A DNA stretch of 64,000 nt from Gemmatimonadota bacterium (GTDB lineage Bacteria > Latescibacterota > UBA2968 > UBA8231), in NCBI GenBank assembly GCA_018672475.1, contig JABHFS010000203.1:1-64000 (forward strand). The letters run 5' to 3'. Position numbers and translations under genes: made by a program. This document shows, piece by piece, positions 1 through 9,258 of this stretch (position 1 is the stretch's first letter; each line of letters starts with the position of its first letter). The notes beneath the pieces were generated by a model. That model was not told the origin of the DNA, searched no databases, and saw only the letters and a program-made list of their open reading frames with translations.

Positions 1-1
1 C

Positions 2-2422
2 ATCGTGCGCTGGAACGCCATGGCGATGGTCACCCGCGCCAACCGCGACAAGGCGGCCCCCGGCGGTCATATCTCAACCTACGCCTCTTCTGCAACGCTC
101 TACGAGGTCGCCTACAACCACTTCTTCCGCGCCCCCAGTAACGGGCATCCCGGCGACCAAATATATTTCCAGGGCCACGCCGCGCCCGGGATGTACGCCC
201 GCGCCTTCGTCGAGGGCCGCCTGAGCGAGCGCAAACTAGAGAACTTCCGCCGCGAGTTACAAGAGGGCGGCGGACTGTCTTCCTACCCGCACCCCTGGTT
301 GATGCCCGACTTCTGGCAGTTCCCCACCGTCTCGATGGGCCTAGGTCCCATTCTGTCGATCTACCAAGCGCGCTTCAACCGCTATCTCGAACACCGCGGC
401 CTCAAACCGGCCGATGACGGCAGAGTCTGGGCCTTTTTAGGTGACGGCGAGTGCGACGAGCCCGAAAGCTTAGGCGCGATCACCCTAGCCTCGCGCGAAA
501 ACCTCGACAATCTCATCTGGGTCGTTAACTGCAACCTGCAACGCCTCGACGGCCCGGTACGCGGCAATGGCAAGATCATCCAGGAACTTGAAGCCGCCTT
601 CCGCGGGGCCAACTGGAATGTAATCAAAGTGGTCTGGGGTGACGACTGGGACCCGCTGCTCGAAAAGGACAACGACGGTCGCTTGGCCCAACGTATGGAC
701 GAGGTCGTCGACGGCCAATACCAAAAATACTCGGTCTCCGACGGCGACTATATTCGCAAAGACTTCTTCGGCGCCGACCCACAGTTGGCCAAAATGGTCG
801 AGCACTACACCGACGATCAATTGCAGAAGATGCGCCGCGGCGGGCACGACCCCGAAAAGGTATACGCCGCCTACCATCAGGCCGTAGCGCACAAGGGCGG
901 CCCGACCGTCATCCTCGCCAAAACCATTAAAGGATATGGCTTGGGCGAAGCAGGTGAGGGCAAGAATATTGCCCACAACCAGAAAAAACTTAACGAAGAC
1001 GAGATTCGCATCTTCCGCACGCGCTTCGGCATCCCCATCTCCGACGACGAAATCGCCGAGACGCCCTTCTATCGGCCTGCCGAAGACAGCCCAGAGATGG
1101 CGTATATCCGCGAACACCGCGAAAAACTCGGAGGTGCCGTACCGGCGCGCCACGTACAGGCTGCACCACTGGTTATGCCACCAGAGGAAATGTGGGAAGA
1201 ATTCAAAAAGAGTTCGGGCGACCGCGAATTCGCCACCACCATGGCCTTTGTCTCGGTAATGCGCAAACTAATGCAGGACAAAGAAATTGGTAAGCTCATT
1301 GTGCCGATCATCCCCGACGAGTCGCGCACCTTCGGCATGGATCCGCTCTTCCGCCAATTCGGCATATATTCGAGTAGGGGGCAGTTATACGAGCCGGTCG
1401 ACAAGGACGTAATCGCCTATTACAAAGAAGCGATCGATGGCCAGATGCTCGAAGAGGGCATCACCGAGGCCGGTTCAATGTCCTCCTTTATCGCCGCCGG
1501 CTCCGCCTACGCGACACACGGCATCAACACCATCCCCTTCTTCATCTACTATTCGATGTTCGGTATGCAGCGCATCGGCGACCTAGTCTGGCTGGCCGGC
1601 GATATGCGCGTCAAAGGTTTTATGATCGGCGGCACCGCTGGGCGCACCACCCTCAACGGCGAGGGCCTGCAGCACGAAGATGGCCAGAGCCACCTGTTGG
1701 CCTATCCTGTGCCCAACCTCGAAGCCTACGATCCAGCCTTCGGTTATGAGATCGCCGTCATCATCCGCGAGGGCATCCGCCGGATGTATGTCGAGCAAGA
1801 AGACATCTTCTATTATATGACGGTTGAGAATGACCCCTACCGGATGCCGGAAATGCCCGACGGGGTCGAAGAGGGCATTCTCAAAGGCATGTACAAATTC
1901 AAGGCTTCGACCAAAAAACGCGCCAAGCTCAAAGCGAACCTCTTCGGCAGCGGCGCCATTATGAACGGCGCCCTGGAGGCGCAGAAAATTCTCGAAGAAG
2001 ACTACAAGGTCAGTGCCGATGTCTGGAGTATCACCAGCTATAAGGCCCTGCACCGCGACTGTCTTGACGCCGAGCGCTGGAACCGTATGCATCCCGGCGA
2101 CAAAACCCGACTCAGCTATCTAGAACAATGTCTCGAAAAAGAAAGCGGCGTCTATGTCATGGCTTCGGACTATGTCAAAGCGTTGCCCGAGTCCATCGCT
2201 CGCTGGTTTCCCAACCCTCCCGTCGCCTTGGGCACCGATGGTTTTGGGCGCAGCGAAAGCCGCGAAGCCCTACGCGACCACTTCGAAGTGGATGCCCGCT
2301 TTATCGTGTTGGGTGCATTAGGCGCCCTTGCCCGCGAGGGGGAGATCGATGTCGCGGTGGTTACGAAAGCCATGAAAGACCTCAAGATCGATCCCGAGAA
2401 AGCCAATCCGGCCTATCTCTAA
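2..2422 (+). CDS. aceE: pyruvate dehydrogenase E1 component (5' end outside window)
   Basis: Homodimeric AceE-type E1 of the pyruvate dehydrogenase complex, which decarboxylates pyruvate with thiamine diphosphate and acetylates the E2 lipoyl group. The frame is open from base 2 and aligns with the enterobacterial AceE (about 887 aa) from its RWNA segment onward, so roughly 80 N-terminal residues lie left of the window. Visible signatures are [10 protein letters not shown] followed by NCNLQRLDG (the GDG-x-N thiamine diphosphate/Mg site), RGGHDP, GLQHEDG and GTDGFGRS near the C-terminus. The next gene begins 62 bases after the stop and encodes E2, then E3, so this is a complete PDH operon. The GTG at 5 is only an internal codon. 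Very secure. Confidence 0.97.
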   Translation: MVRWNAMAMVTRANRDKAAPGGHISTYASSATLYEVAYNHFFRAPSNGHPGDQIYFQGHAAPGMYARAFVEGRLSERKLENFRRELQEGGGLSSYPHPWLMPDFWQFPTVSMGLGPILSIYQARFNRYLEHRGLKPADDGRVWAFLGDGECDEPESLGAITLASRENLDNLIWVVNCNLQRLDGPVRGNGKIIQELEAAFRGANWNVIKVVWGDDWDPLLEKDNDGRLAQRMDEVVDGQYQKYSVSDGDYIRKDFFGADPQLAKMVEHYTDDQLQKMRRGGHDPEKVYAAYHQAVAHKGGPTVILAKTIKGYGLGEAGEGKNIAHNQKKLNEDEIRIFRTRFGIPISDDEIAETPFYRPAEDSPEMAYIREHREKLGGAVPARHVQAAPLVMPPEEMWEEFKKSSGDREFATTMAFVSVMRKLMQDKEIGKLIVPIIPDESRTFGMDPLFRQFGIYSSRGQLYEPVDKDVIAYYKEAIDGQMLEEGITEAGSMSSFIAAGSAYATHGINTIPFFIYYSMFGMQRIGDLVWLAGDMRVKGFMIGGTAGRTTLNGEGLQHEDGQSHLLAYPVPNLEAYDPAFGYEIAVIIREGIRRMYVEQEDIFYYMTVENDPYRMPEMPDGVEEGILKGMYKFKASTKKRAKLKANLFGSGAIMNGALEAQKILEEDYKVSADVWSITSYKALHRDCLDAERWNRMHPGDKTRLSYLEQCLEKESGVYVMASDYVKALPESIARWFPNPPVALGTDGFGRSESREALRDHFEVDARFIVLGALGALAREGEIDVAVVTKAMKDLKIDPEKANPAYL

Positions 2423-2484
2423 GCAATGCCGGTTTTGTATCTATGACATTCACTTAGACTAGCCCTAAAGAGATTGCCTACGCT

Positions 2485-3054
2485 ATGCCGATAGAATTTG
2501 CACTGCCCGACTTGGGCGAAAATATTGAGAACGGCGACGTCGTCAGTGTGCTGGTCGCCGTCGGCGACACACTCGTCGAAGACCAGCCCGTCATCGAGCT
2601 CGAAACCGACAAGGCCGTTATCGAGGTCCCTTCCTCTATAAGCGGCACCGTCACCGAAATCCTCGTACAGCAGGGCGACACTGTCGCCGTCGGGCAGGCC
2701 ATAATCAAAGTCGAAATATCCGCCGCCGCCGCGCCTGCTGCTGCTGTGCCCCCCCCTGCGCCCGAAGCGCAAGCGGAAGCAGCCGTACCTGCGCCGCAAC
2801 CAGCACCGACCTCGGCAGGCCCGATAGAATTCGCCTTGCCCGATTTGGGCGAAAATATCGAAAACGGCGACGTCATCAGCGTACTGGTCGCCGTCGGCGA
2901 CACACTCGCCGAAGACCAACCCGTCATCGAACTCGAAACCGACAAAGCCGTTATCGAGGTCCCTTCCTCTATAAGCGGCACCGTCACCGAAATCCTCGTA
3001 CAGCAGGGCGACACTGTCACCATCGGGCAAGCCATAATCAAAGTCGAACCATCT
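2485..3054 (+). repeat. intragenic near-identical lipoyl-domain repeat in aceF
   Basis: Units at about 2485-2718 and 2821-3054 encode lipoyl domains 1 and 2. The 3' halves (from the ETDKAV codons to the end of each unit) differ at only a few bases, including synonymous sites, which is much closer than ordinary functional constraint requires. Confidence 0.85.
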
Positions 3055-4113
3055 GCCGCAGCCGCGCCTGCTGCGGCTGCGGCATCTACGGCTGGAGCTC
3101 AAGAAACTACAGCTACTCCTGCACCGACACCTTCACCCGGCACCCCTTCTGCTGCACCGGCGGCCGCAACACCGCCAGCACCTATAACCGCCGCGGCGAC
3201 AACAACACCAACCAAGCTGGTACCGGCCGCACCTTCGACCCGTCGTCTGGCGCGCGAGATCGGCGTCGATATCACCCAAGTCAAGGGTTCCGGCCCCGCC
3301 GACCGCATCTCGATAGACGACGTCAAAGCGCATTCTAAAAAACTGCACGAGTCACCGAGCGCGGCTCCTAGTATCGCCCAAGCCGCGCCGCTGCCCGACT
3401 TCAGCCAATGGGGCGAGATCGAACGACAGCCGATGAGCAAGGTGCGCCAGATAACCGCCCAGCGCCTCGCACAGGCCTCGTCGACAATCCCGATGGTCAC
3501 CCAATTCGACAAGGCCGACACCACCGACCTGGAAAAATGGCGCAAAGAATACGGCAAGAAGGCCGAGGCCACCGGCGGCAAACTGACCCCGACGGCGATT
3601 ATCATCAAGATCCTCGGCGCGGCGCTCAAAGCCTTCCCGCAATTCAATGCCAGCATCGATATCGCCAGCCAGGAAATCATCTATAAGAGCTACTGCAATA
3701 TCGGTATCGCCGTCGATACCCCGCACGGCTTGTTGGTTCCCGTCGTGCGCGACGTCGACCAGAAAAATATTATCGAACTCTCGGTCGAATTGGGCGAGAT
3801 GGCGCAGAAGACCCGCGATCGCAAAGTCGGCCCCGCCGATATGCAGGGCGGCTCGATCACCATCAGTAATGTCGGCTCGATGGGCGGCACCGCCTTTACG
3901 CCCATCGTCAACCCGCCCGAGGTGGCGATTTTGGGGGTGGCGCGTTCGAGCATCGAACCCACCTATGTCGATGGCGAGTTACTGCCGCGGACCATCCTTC
4001 CGCTCTCGCTCAGCTATGACCATCGCCTGATTGACGGCGCCGACGGCGCTCGTTTTCTGCGCTGGATCTGCGCGGCCCTCGAAAATCCCTTCGTCGTCCT
4101 CTTAGAAGGCTAA
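2485..4113 (+). CDS. aceF: dihydrolipoamide acetyltransferase, PDH E2 with two lipoyl domains
   Basis: The E2 core transfers the acetyl group from lipoyl-lysine to CoA. Order of parts in 542 aa: lipoyl domain 1 (about 1-78, lipoylated Lys43 in ETDKAV), Ala/Pro hinge, lipoyl domain 2 (about 113-190, Lys154), a long Ala/Pro/Thr linker, an E1/E3-binding domain near 250-290 (RRLAREIGVDITQVKGSGP), and the catalytic domain from about 310 with the active-site DHRLIDGADG near 512. The two lipoyl domains are almost identical in DNA as well as protein, pointing to recent duplication or gene conversion. It sits between aceE and lpd, with 6 bases to lpd. Function is secure. Confidence 0.97.
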   Translation: MPIEFALPDLGENIENGDVVSVLVAVGDTLVEDQPVIELETDKAVIEVPSSISGTVTEILVQQGDTVAVGQAIIKVEISAAAAPAAAVPPPAPEAQAEAAVPAPQPAPTSAGPIEFALPDLGENIENGDVISVLVAVGDTLAEDQPVIELETDKAVIEVPSSISGTVTEILVQQGDTVTIGQAIIKVEPSAAAAPAAAAASTAGAQETTATPAPTPSPGTPSAAPAAATPPAPITAAATTTPTKLVPAAPSTRRLAREIGVDITQVKGSGPADRISIDDVKAHSKKLHESPSAAPSIAQAAPLPDFSQWGEIERQPMSKVRQITAQRLAQASSTIPMVTQFDKADTTDLEKWRKEYGKKAEATGGKLTPTAIIIKILGAALKAFPQFNASIDIASQEIIYKSYCNIGIAVDTPHGLLVPVVRDVDQKNIIELSVELGEMAQKTRDRKVGPADMQGGSITISNVGSMGGTAFTPIVNPPEVAILGVARSSIEPTYVDGELLPRTILPLSLSYDHRLIDGADGARFLRWICAALENPFVVLLEG

Positions 4114-4119
4114 GCCCAT

Positions 4120-5535
4120 ATGAACACAACTAAACTGGCCATCATCGGCGGCGGTCCGGGCGGCTATGTCGCCGCATTCAAAGCCGCCGACCTGGGCTTG
4201 GACGTCACCCTGATCGACGAAGAAGTCAACCCCGGTGGCGTCTGCCTCTATCGCGGTTGTATCCCCTCCAAAGCCCTATTGCATATCGCCAAATTACTCA
4301 ATGAATCGAGGGAGGCCGAAAAGTGGGGTGTAAAATTCGCCGAACCTGAGATAGACCTGGACCGTTTGCGGGAGTGGAAGAACGAGGTCATCACCAAGAT
4401 GACCGGGGGATTGGGCCAATTGGTCAAAGCACGTAAACTCAAGCATATACAGGGCCGCGCCCGCTTTGTCGACGCCCACACCCTGCATATTGACAAAGCC
4501 GACGGCGACCAAGATCAACTGCAGTTCGAAAATGCCATCCTCGCCACCGGTTCGCGCCCGGCGGTGCCCGGCGTCTTCCGCCTCGCCACCGACCGCATCA
4601 TGGACTCGACCGGAGCACTCGAACTCAACGACATCCCCACCTCGATGCTCGTGGTAGGCGGTGGCATCATCGGCATGGAACTCGGCCAGGCCTACGCGGC
4701 GCTTGGCACTAAAGTCTCCGTCGTCGAAATGCTGCCGGGGCTTATCCCCCCGGCTGACCGAGACTTGGTCAAACCACTGCAGAACAAGGTTGCCGAACGC
4801 TTTGAGGAAGTGATGCTCAACACCCAGGTAACCCAATTGGAAGAAGGTCCCGACGGGCTTACCGTCCACCTGCAGGACCTCGACGGCAAAAAAAGTGCCA
4901 AAACCTATAACAAAATCCTGCTCTCCGTCGGCCGAGTGCCCAATAGCGGCGATATTGGCCTGGAGACCACTGCCATCGCCGTCGACGAGCGCAATTATGT
5001 GCAAGTCGACGGCCAGATGCGCACCGCTGAACCCTCGGTCTTCGCCATCGGCGACCTCGTTGGCGCCGGTCTGGCGCACACCGCCTCGCACCAAGGCGCG
5101 ATGGTCTCCGAGGTCATCGCCGGCCACGACAAACTGGTCTTTGAACCCAACGCAATTCCCAGCGTCGTCTACACCGACCCGGAAATTGCCTGGTGCGGCC
5201 TGACGGAAGAAGAAGCCAAGAAAATCGGCCGCCGAATAAAGGTCGCGCGCTTCCCTTGGGCTGCTTCGGGGCGCGCCACGACCCAGGATACCAACGATGG
5301 CGTCACGAAGCTGCTCATCGACCCGGAAACAGACCGAGTATTGGGCGTCGGCATCGCCGGTAGCGGCGCCGGGGAACTGATTGCCGAAGGCGTATTAGCG
5401 ATAGAGATGGCGGCATTGGCCTCCGATATCCAATTATCGATCCATCCGCACCCGACGCTCTCCGAAACGGTGATGGAAGCGGCCGAAGTCCACTACGGCC
5501 AGAGCCCCCACCTCTACGCTCCGAAACGAAGTTAG
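4120..5535 (+). CDS. lpdA: dihydrolipoamide dehydrogenase, PDH E3
   Basis: Flavoprotein that reoxidises dihydrolipoamide on E2 and passes electrons to NAD+. In 471 aa one sees the N-terminal FAD site GGGPGG (residues 10-15), the redox disulfide in GGVCLYRGCIPSKAL (Cys42/Cys47), a second dinucleotide site VVGGGIIGMELG, the FAD segment FAIGDLVG, and the C-terminal His-x-Glu active-site motif IHPHPTLSE supplied to the partner subunit. The redox motif reads LYRG where most enzymes have LNVG; this variant is known from other E3 enzymes. It is the last gene of the aceE-aceF-lpd operon. Confidence 0.96.
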   Translation: MNTTKLAIIGGGPGGYVAAFKAADLGLDVTLIDEEVNPGGVCLYRGCIPSKALLHIAKLLNESREAEKWGVKFAEPEIDLDRLREWKNEVITKMTGGLGQLVKARKLKHIQGRARFVDAHTLHIDKADGDQDQLQFENAILATGSRPAVPGVFRLATDRIMDSTGALELNDIPTSMLVVGGGIIGMELGQAYAALGTKVSVVEMLPGLIPPADRDLVKPLQNKVAERFEEVMLNTQVTQLEEGPDGLTVHLQDLDGKKSAKTYNKILLSVGRVPNSGDIGLETTAIAVDERNYVQVDGQMRTAEPSVFAIGDLVGAGLAHTASHQGAMVSEVIAGHDKLVFEPNAIPSVVYTDPEIAWCGLTEEEAKKIGRRIKVARFPWAASGRATTQDTNDGVTKLLIDPETDRVLGVGIAGSGAGELIAEGVLAIEMAALASDIQLSIHPHPTLSETVMEAAEVHYGQSPHLYAPKRS

Positions 5536-5728
5536 GCTAAGGTCCCAGCCCCGTAGCGCAAGCACGGTGCACAGAGCGATAAGCATAGATGCGCCTGCGC
5601 CCGTTCGGCCAATGGGCGTCCCGTCGGCGACTCGCCCATCATCGCATGATCCGTATGGTGCACATATAAATGAGACGCCACCGCGGAAGTGCCCCACTTC
5701 GGGTCGAGCTGAAAGACACCTGTGGAAA

Positions 5729-6001
5729 TTACCGATCATCGCTCTCGCCAACTTCCACGTCGATCGGTATCACATCGCGCACTTGGTCTATAATCGCTGG
5801 ACCAAACCATTTTCAATCGCGCTTGGCCTCGTAAAAATAAAACTCCGACACCTCCCGATCCTCATGAAAATCGATCACAAAATCGAAGCGCCGGTCGCGT
5901 AGAAATATTTTGACACCTGCGACGAGTTCCACCTTGTCTCCGTCAATTTCCCGCTTGAGATCCAGCCCCGATTCGTTTTCGCGCGTATTGTGAAAAGCCA
6001 T
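5729..6001 (-). pseudogene. small hypothetical gene interrupted by an in-frame TGA
   Basis: An open frame starts with ATG at 6001 and reaches TGA at 5813-5815 after 62 codons. The protein-like stretch FDFVIDFHEDREVSEFYFYE lies before it. The same frame then continues without another stop through KWFGPAIIDQVRDVIPIDVE to TAA at 5729. Composition stays protein-like across the TGA, so a family of about 90 aa with a nonsense mutation (for example TGG to TGA) is the simplest reading. No family is recognised and no clear Shine-Dalgarno is seen. It could also be a real 62-aa protein. Confidence 0.4.
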
Positions 6002-6438
6002 AGGGATTTAGACCGGGCAAGACGACAAATTGGCAATGTTCTAACAATCGCGGATGCAATCCCTCAACAAAATTCAGCACAGCTTCCGGACCCGGCCGGC
6101 TCATCACGGTGCAAACCCGCTGTCAGTAAAATTTGTGCTTCAGCCGCCGTACCCAATATCAATCCTTGAACAGAATAATCACCGTATTCGGCAACTAATT
6201 GCATCGAGCCCAACCCCGCTAAACGCTACTCTAAGAGGGAATAATTCCGCTTTTCCATATTTTCATCTTCGGGCAAACTTTTCTCGATCTTATAGAACCG
6301 AGGGAAATTATTTCCATTTATTATTATTATTTCAAATAACACAAGTTATTATTTTACAGTATCTTGCACGCAATTAAATCATAGGCATGAACTTTGCATA
6401 TATCTTTAGTATCACCCATTAAAACCAATGCAATAACC
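6002..6438. other. intergenic stretch with no convincing gene
   Basis: The left part holds only short frames without ribosome-binding sites or protein-like composition. The right part (about 6290-6430) is strongly AT-rich compared with its surroundings and probably carries the promoter of the 65-aa gene at 6439. Confidence 0.5.
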
Positions 6439-6636
6439 ATGAATAATACGCCTCTATCTCCTCAGTTTGGCCCGCGCTTGCAGAAACTGGATCGAGAGAT
6501 CCAACACAGTCTCAGCGAAGTGCGCCGCCATATTCAAGCCTTAGAACAAGCGGAAAAAAATGCGGCCGGTAAAGCTCCTTTCGCCGACTTGCTCAAAGCA
6601 TCAATCGACGAGCAAAATAGCAAAAAACCCTCTTGA
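6439..6636 (+). CDS. small hypothetical protein, 65 aa
   Basis: Starts at ATG 6439, although an upstream in-frame start at 6394 would add 15 less plausible residues. The product is soluble and mostly helical by composition, with a charged heptad-like stretch (LDREIQHSLSEVRRHIQALE) that could form a short coiled coil, then a polar tail. No family is recognised. It precedes the lytic transglycosylase by 115 bases and may have its own AT-rich promoter upstream. Confidence 0.5.
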   Translation: MNNTPLSPQFGPRLQKLDREIQHSLSEVRRHIQALEQAEKNAAGKAPFADLLKASIDEQNSKKPS

Positions 6637-6751
6637 TCGCCCCCTGTACGCAAAGGGCTGATATTTTCCGCTTGGCTCATTGCAACTCTTTAGCGTATTT
6701 TTGGTTTTCAGTGTAGATATACCACCTTCCTCACCTTAGGTCCCGATTTAA

Positions 6752-8893
6752 ATGACCGACCAGGCCAAATTAGCATGGAAAACGCTAGGCCTGAGCCTGC
6801 TGGTACTATTGCCTTTCGTGGCCTATTTTTATTTTTCGGGGGTCATCGAGCACCGCGCTCCGGCCGGCGGCGATATTGCCGAGCTCATCGCTCAAGAGCG
6901 TTATGCCCTGGCCTATCGCCAGCTGATGCGGCTCGACCTAGGTGAACTGCCTCTCCCAGACCAGACCCGTATCCAGTTGCAACGGGCGATCTGCGAACGT
7001 CAACTCAAAAAACCTAGCCGCGCCTACGCCCGGTTGCACGACTTACCCGACGACCTACCCTATCTAGAAGAGTACCGCCGTTTTTGGATGGCCCGGTCGC
7101 TGGAGGATATGGGCGAGACGCGCGGTGCGGTCGCCGCCTATCAAGACTTCTTAATCACCGCGCAGAACTCGATGTTGCAGCACTCCTCCCGCCTGCACTT
7201 AGCGACCCTCTATCGGACCGACGAGCAACCTGCCAAAGCCCTGGCCCTTTACCAAGAGCAACTGGCAGCAAATCCGGATCAGGCACCACACCTGCTCTAT
7301 CAACTCGCCGCGACCAGCGACGAGCAAAAGGATACGCAGCAAGCGCAAAAATGGCGCCTGCAACTCATTGAAGACCATCCCAAGTCCCAGCAAGGCCTCA
7401 AGACCCTTAGCAAGCTGCCGCGATCACTCGATGCCCGCACGACCTATGCCGCCGCTCTGGTTCGCTATAGCCAAGAGCAGTTCGACAAGGCCGTCAAAGG
7501 TTTTGATCGCTTTATCCGTTCGTATCCCCGCGACCAGCGCGTGGCCGAAGCCCGTTTCATGCTCGGCAGAGCCTATCTCGCCGCCGGCAATTACGACAAA
7601 GCTGAAAAAACTTTCAACGAAGTTTACGACAAATACGGCCGCCCGTCGGCCCTCTACCGCATCGCCGGAATCCAGGTACGCCGCAATCGCGAAGAAGAGG
7701 CTATCGCCAGCTATCAGCGTTTCGTCAAACGCTTCCCCCAACACGACCTGGCCGACGATGCCCTCTGGCAGTCGGCGAAGGCCCTTGAACGCAACAACCA
7801 CTTCGACCGCGCCGAAAAAGATTATCGCCACCTGACCGAGGACTATCCCGAAAGCAAATACCGCGACGAAGCGGGCTGGAGCATAGGTTTTACGTTCTAT
7901 TGCCGGAAGGAATACCGCAAGGCACTCGTGGTTTTTGAACGCCTAAGTAAACTGGCGCGCGAAGAACATATCGTCGACCAGTGCCTCTATTGGGCCGGCA
8001 AGAGTGCCGCCGAATTGGGCCAGGACGATAAAGCGACAGCACTCTACCGCCGGGCCGCCGCCGGTTTCCCGCGTTCCTACTACTCGTCCCGCGCCGTTAA
8101 ATTAGGCTACTTAGACCGAATCCAGATCAAGAGCCGCCCGCTGGCGACCATGCGACCGCGCCCCGAGGACAAGGCCAGACTCAAGGGCCTGGAGTATCTG
8201 CAACGTGCGGGAGCACTATACCAATTGGGGCTGAGACAACTGTCCGGGGCCGAGATGCAACAAGCCACCCGCGCCAATCGCGGCAATACGGCGGCCTTGA
8301 AAGTCATCCGCGACCGCTATGAGGGCCTAGGCTTCCTCGACCGAGCATTGCGGCTGTCGATGCGAATCTTCGTCGACGGCCAGGAACCAGACGAACTGCC
8401 GCGGATCTACCCCGATTATTATTGGGACCAAGTACTCGCCGCCTCCGCCGAAGCCAAGGTCGACCCATTTCTAGTGCTTTCGGTTATCCGCCAGGAGAGC
8501 ACCTTCAACGAAGGCGCCGTATCAAGGGCGGGTGCGATGGGCCTGATGCAGATCATGCCGCACACCGGGCAAACTCTGGCCGAGACATTGGGCATACCGA
8601 GCTTCGAACGCAGTTCGCTCTTCGACCCGGCCGTCTCCATCCGCCTCGGCAGTTATTTTCTCGGCGACCAGGTGCGCCAATTCACCGAGGGACCGGCCGC
8701 CGAAATGGGCTTCGAGCTGGGACTAGCCGCCTACAACGCCGGCCCGCACAACGCCCGCAAATGGCTCGACCGCTTCCCCTTCGACGATATAGACGCCTTC
8801 GTCGAGCGCATCCCCTACAAAGAGACCCGTCTCTACGTCAAGTTAGTCCTCAAAAACTACGCCATCTACAAGGCCCTATCTAATGACGCCTGA
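6752..8893 (+). CDS. TPR-containing lytic murein transglycosylase (Slt family)
   Basis: Cleaves the MurNAc-GlcNAc bond of peptidoglycan to give anhydro-muropeptides. The 713-aa product has an N-terminal membrane anchor or uncleaved signal (LGLSLLVLLPFVAYFYFSG), a long superhelical TPR region (about 50-500), and a C-terminal SLT domain. The catalytic Glu582 sits in IRQESTFNEGAVSRAGAMG, followed by GLMQIMP and AAYNAGPHNARKW. Length and layout match soluble lytic transglycosylase Slt70 more than short MltC/EmtA types. The stop overlaps the start of the next gene by 11 bases, suggesting translational coupling. Confidence 0.93.
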   Translation: MTDQAKLAWKTLGLSLLVLLPFVAYFYFSGVIEHRAPAGGDIAELIAQERYALAYRQLMRLDLGELPLPDQTRIQLQRAICERQLKKPSRAYARLHDLPDDLPYLEEYRRFWMARSLEDMGETRGAVAAYQDFLITAQNSMLQHSSRLHLATLYRTDEQPAKALALYQEQLAANPDQAPHLLYQLAATSDEQKDTQQAQKWRLQLIEDHPKSQQGLKTLSKLPRSLDARTTYAAALVRYSQEQFDKAVKGFDRFIRSYPRDQRVAEARFMLGRAYLAAGNYDKAEKTFNEVYDKYGRPSALYRIAGIQVRRNREEEAIASYQRFVKRFPQHDLADDALWQSAKALERNNHFDRAEKDYRHLTEDYPESKYRDEAGWSIGFTFYCRKEYRKALVVFERLSKLAREEHIVDQCLYWAGKSAAELGQDDKATALYRRAAAGFPRSYYSSRAVKLGYLDRIQIKSRPLATMRPRPEDKARLKGLEYLQRAGALYQLGLRQLSGAEMQQATRANRGNTAALKVIRDRYEGLGFLDRALRLSMRIFVDGQEPDELPRIYPDYYWDQVLAASAEAKVDPFLVLSVIRQESTFNEGAVSRAGAMGLMQIMPHTGQTLAETLGIPSFERSSLFDPAVSIRLGSYFLGDQVRQFTEGPAAEMGFELGLAAYNAGPHNARKWLDRFPFDDIDAFVERIPYKETRLYVKLVLKNYAIYKALSNDA

Positions 8894-9155
8894 ACAAGAC
8901 TCGAGTAAAGAGAAAAAGAGCAAGCTGATCGAGGATATTTTCACTCTGCTCTGTATCATCAGCCTCTGGCCGGTAGTTTTGGGTTGGACCGAGGCAATCT
9001 ACCAGTATCTGCTCTACATAGCGCTGGCCGGACTGGTCTATGTCTTCATCCGCCGCATTCGCCGCTTCCACGCCGCCCGCGACGCCATGAGCGAAAGCAC
9101 AGACGAAGGGCCGCAAATAGAAGCAGTACCAGATCCGGGCAATCGAGATAAGTAA
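8883..9155 (+). CDS. small two-helix membrane protein, 90 aa
   Basis: Unrecognised protein whose ATG lies inside the end of the lytic transglycosylase gene. A charged N-terminus (SSKEKKSKLIEDI) is followed by two hydrophobic segments (ITLL-like stretch TLLCIISLWPVVLGW, then YLLYIALAGLVYVFI) and a polar acidic tail. The coupling suggests a role at the envelope with the transglycosylase, but no function can be assigned. Confidence 0.7.
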   Translation: MTPEQDSSKEKKSKLIEDIFTLLCIISLWPVVLGWTEAIYQYLLYIALAGLVYVFIRRIRRFHAARDAMSESTDEGPQIEAVPDPGNRDK

Positions 9156-9166
9156 AATGAACGACC

Positions 9167-9226
9167 CCGCCGCAAGCAGCGGAGTATCGGGTTAGCTTGC
9201 GCATTCTAACGCCGCAAGCAGCGGCG
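9167..9226. repeat. paired short hairpin repeats (REP-like)
   Basis: The sequence CCGCAAGCAGCGG occurs at about 9170-9182 and again at about 9212-9224. Each copy can fold as a short stem (CGCCGC/GCGGCG in the second) with an AAGCA loop. They lie between the converging ends of the 90-aa gene and the DUF368 gene and could act as a transcription end or be a dispersed REP-type repeat. Confidence 0.5.
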
Positions 9227-9258
9227 AATTCAACCCGCAGATTTTTAAACGGCTCGAA

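Noticed and set aside
485-1153. Long frames inside large genes on other strands (for example inside aceE, lpd, mntABC)
   Set aside because: They are antisense or shifted frames of well-identified genes, a common effect of GC-rich coding sequence.
5434-5902. Longer frames on both strands after lpd (5434-5751 minus, 5567-5902 plus)
   Set aside because: They overlap lpd or the more protein-like frame at 5729-6001 and have Cys/Arg/Pro-rich composition typical of non-coding frames.
5729-6001. Selenocysteine at the in-frame TGA
   Set aside because: No Sec-enzyme motif around the codon and no hairpin of SECIS type recognised directly after it; a nonsense mutation explains it more simply.
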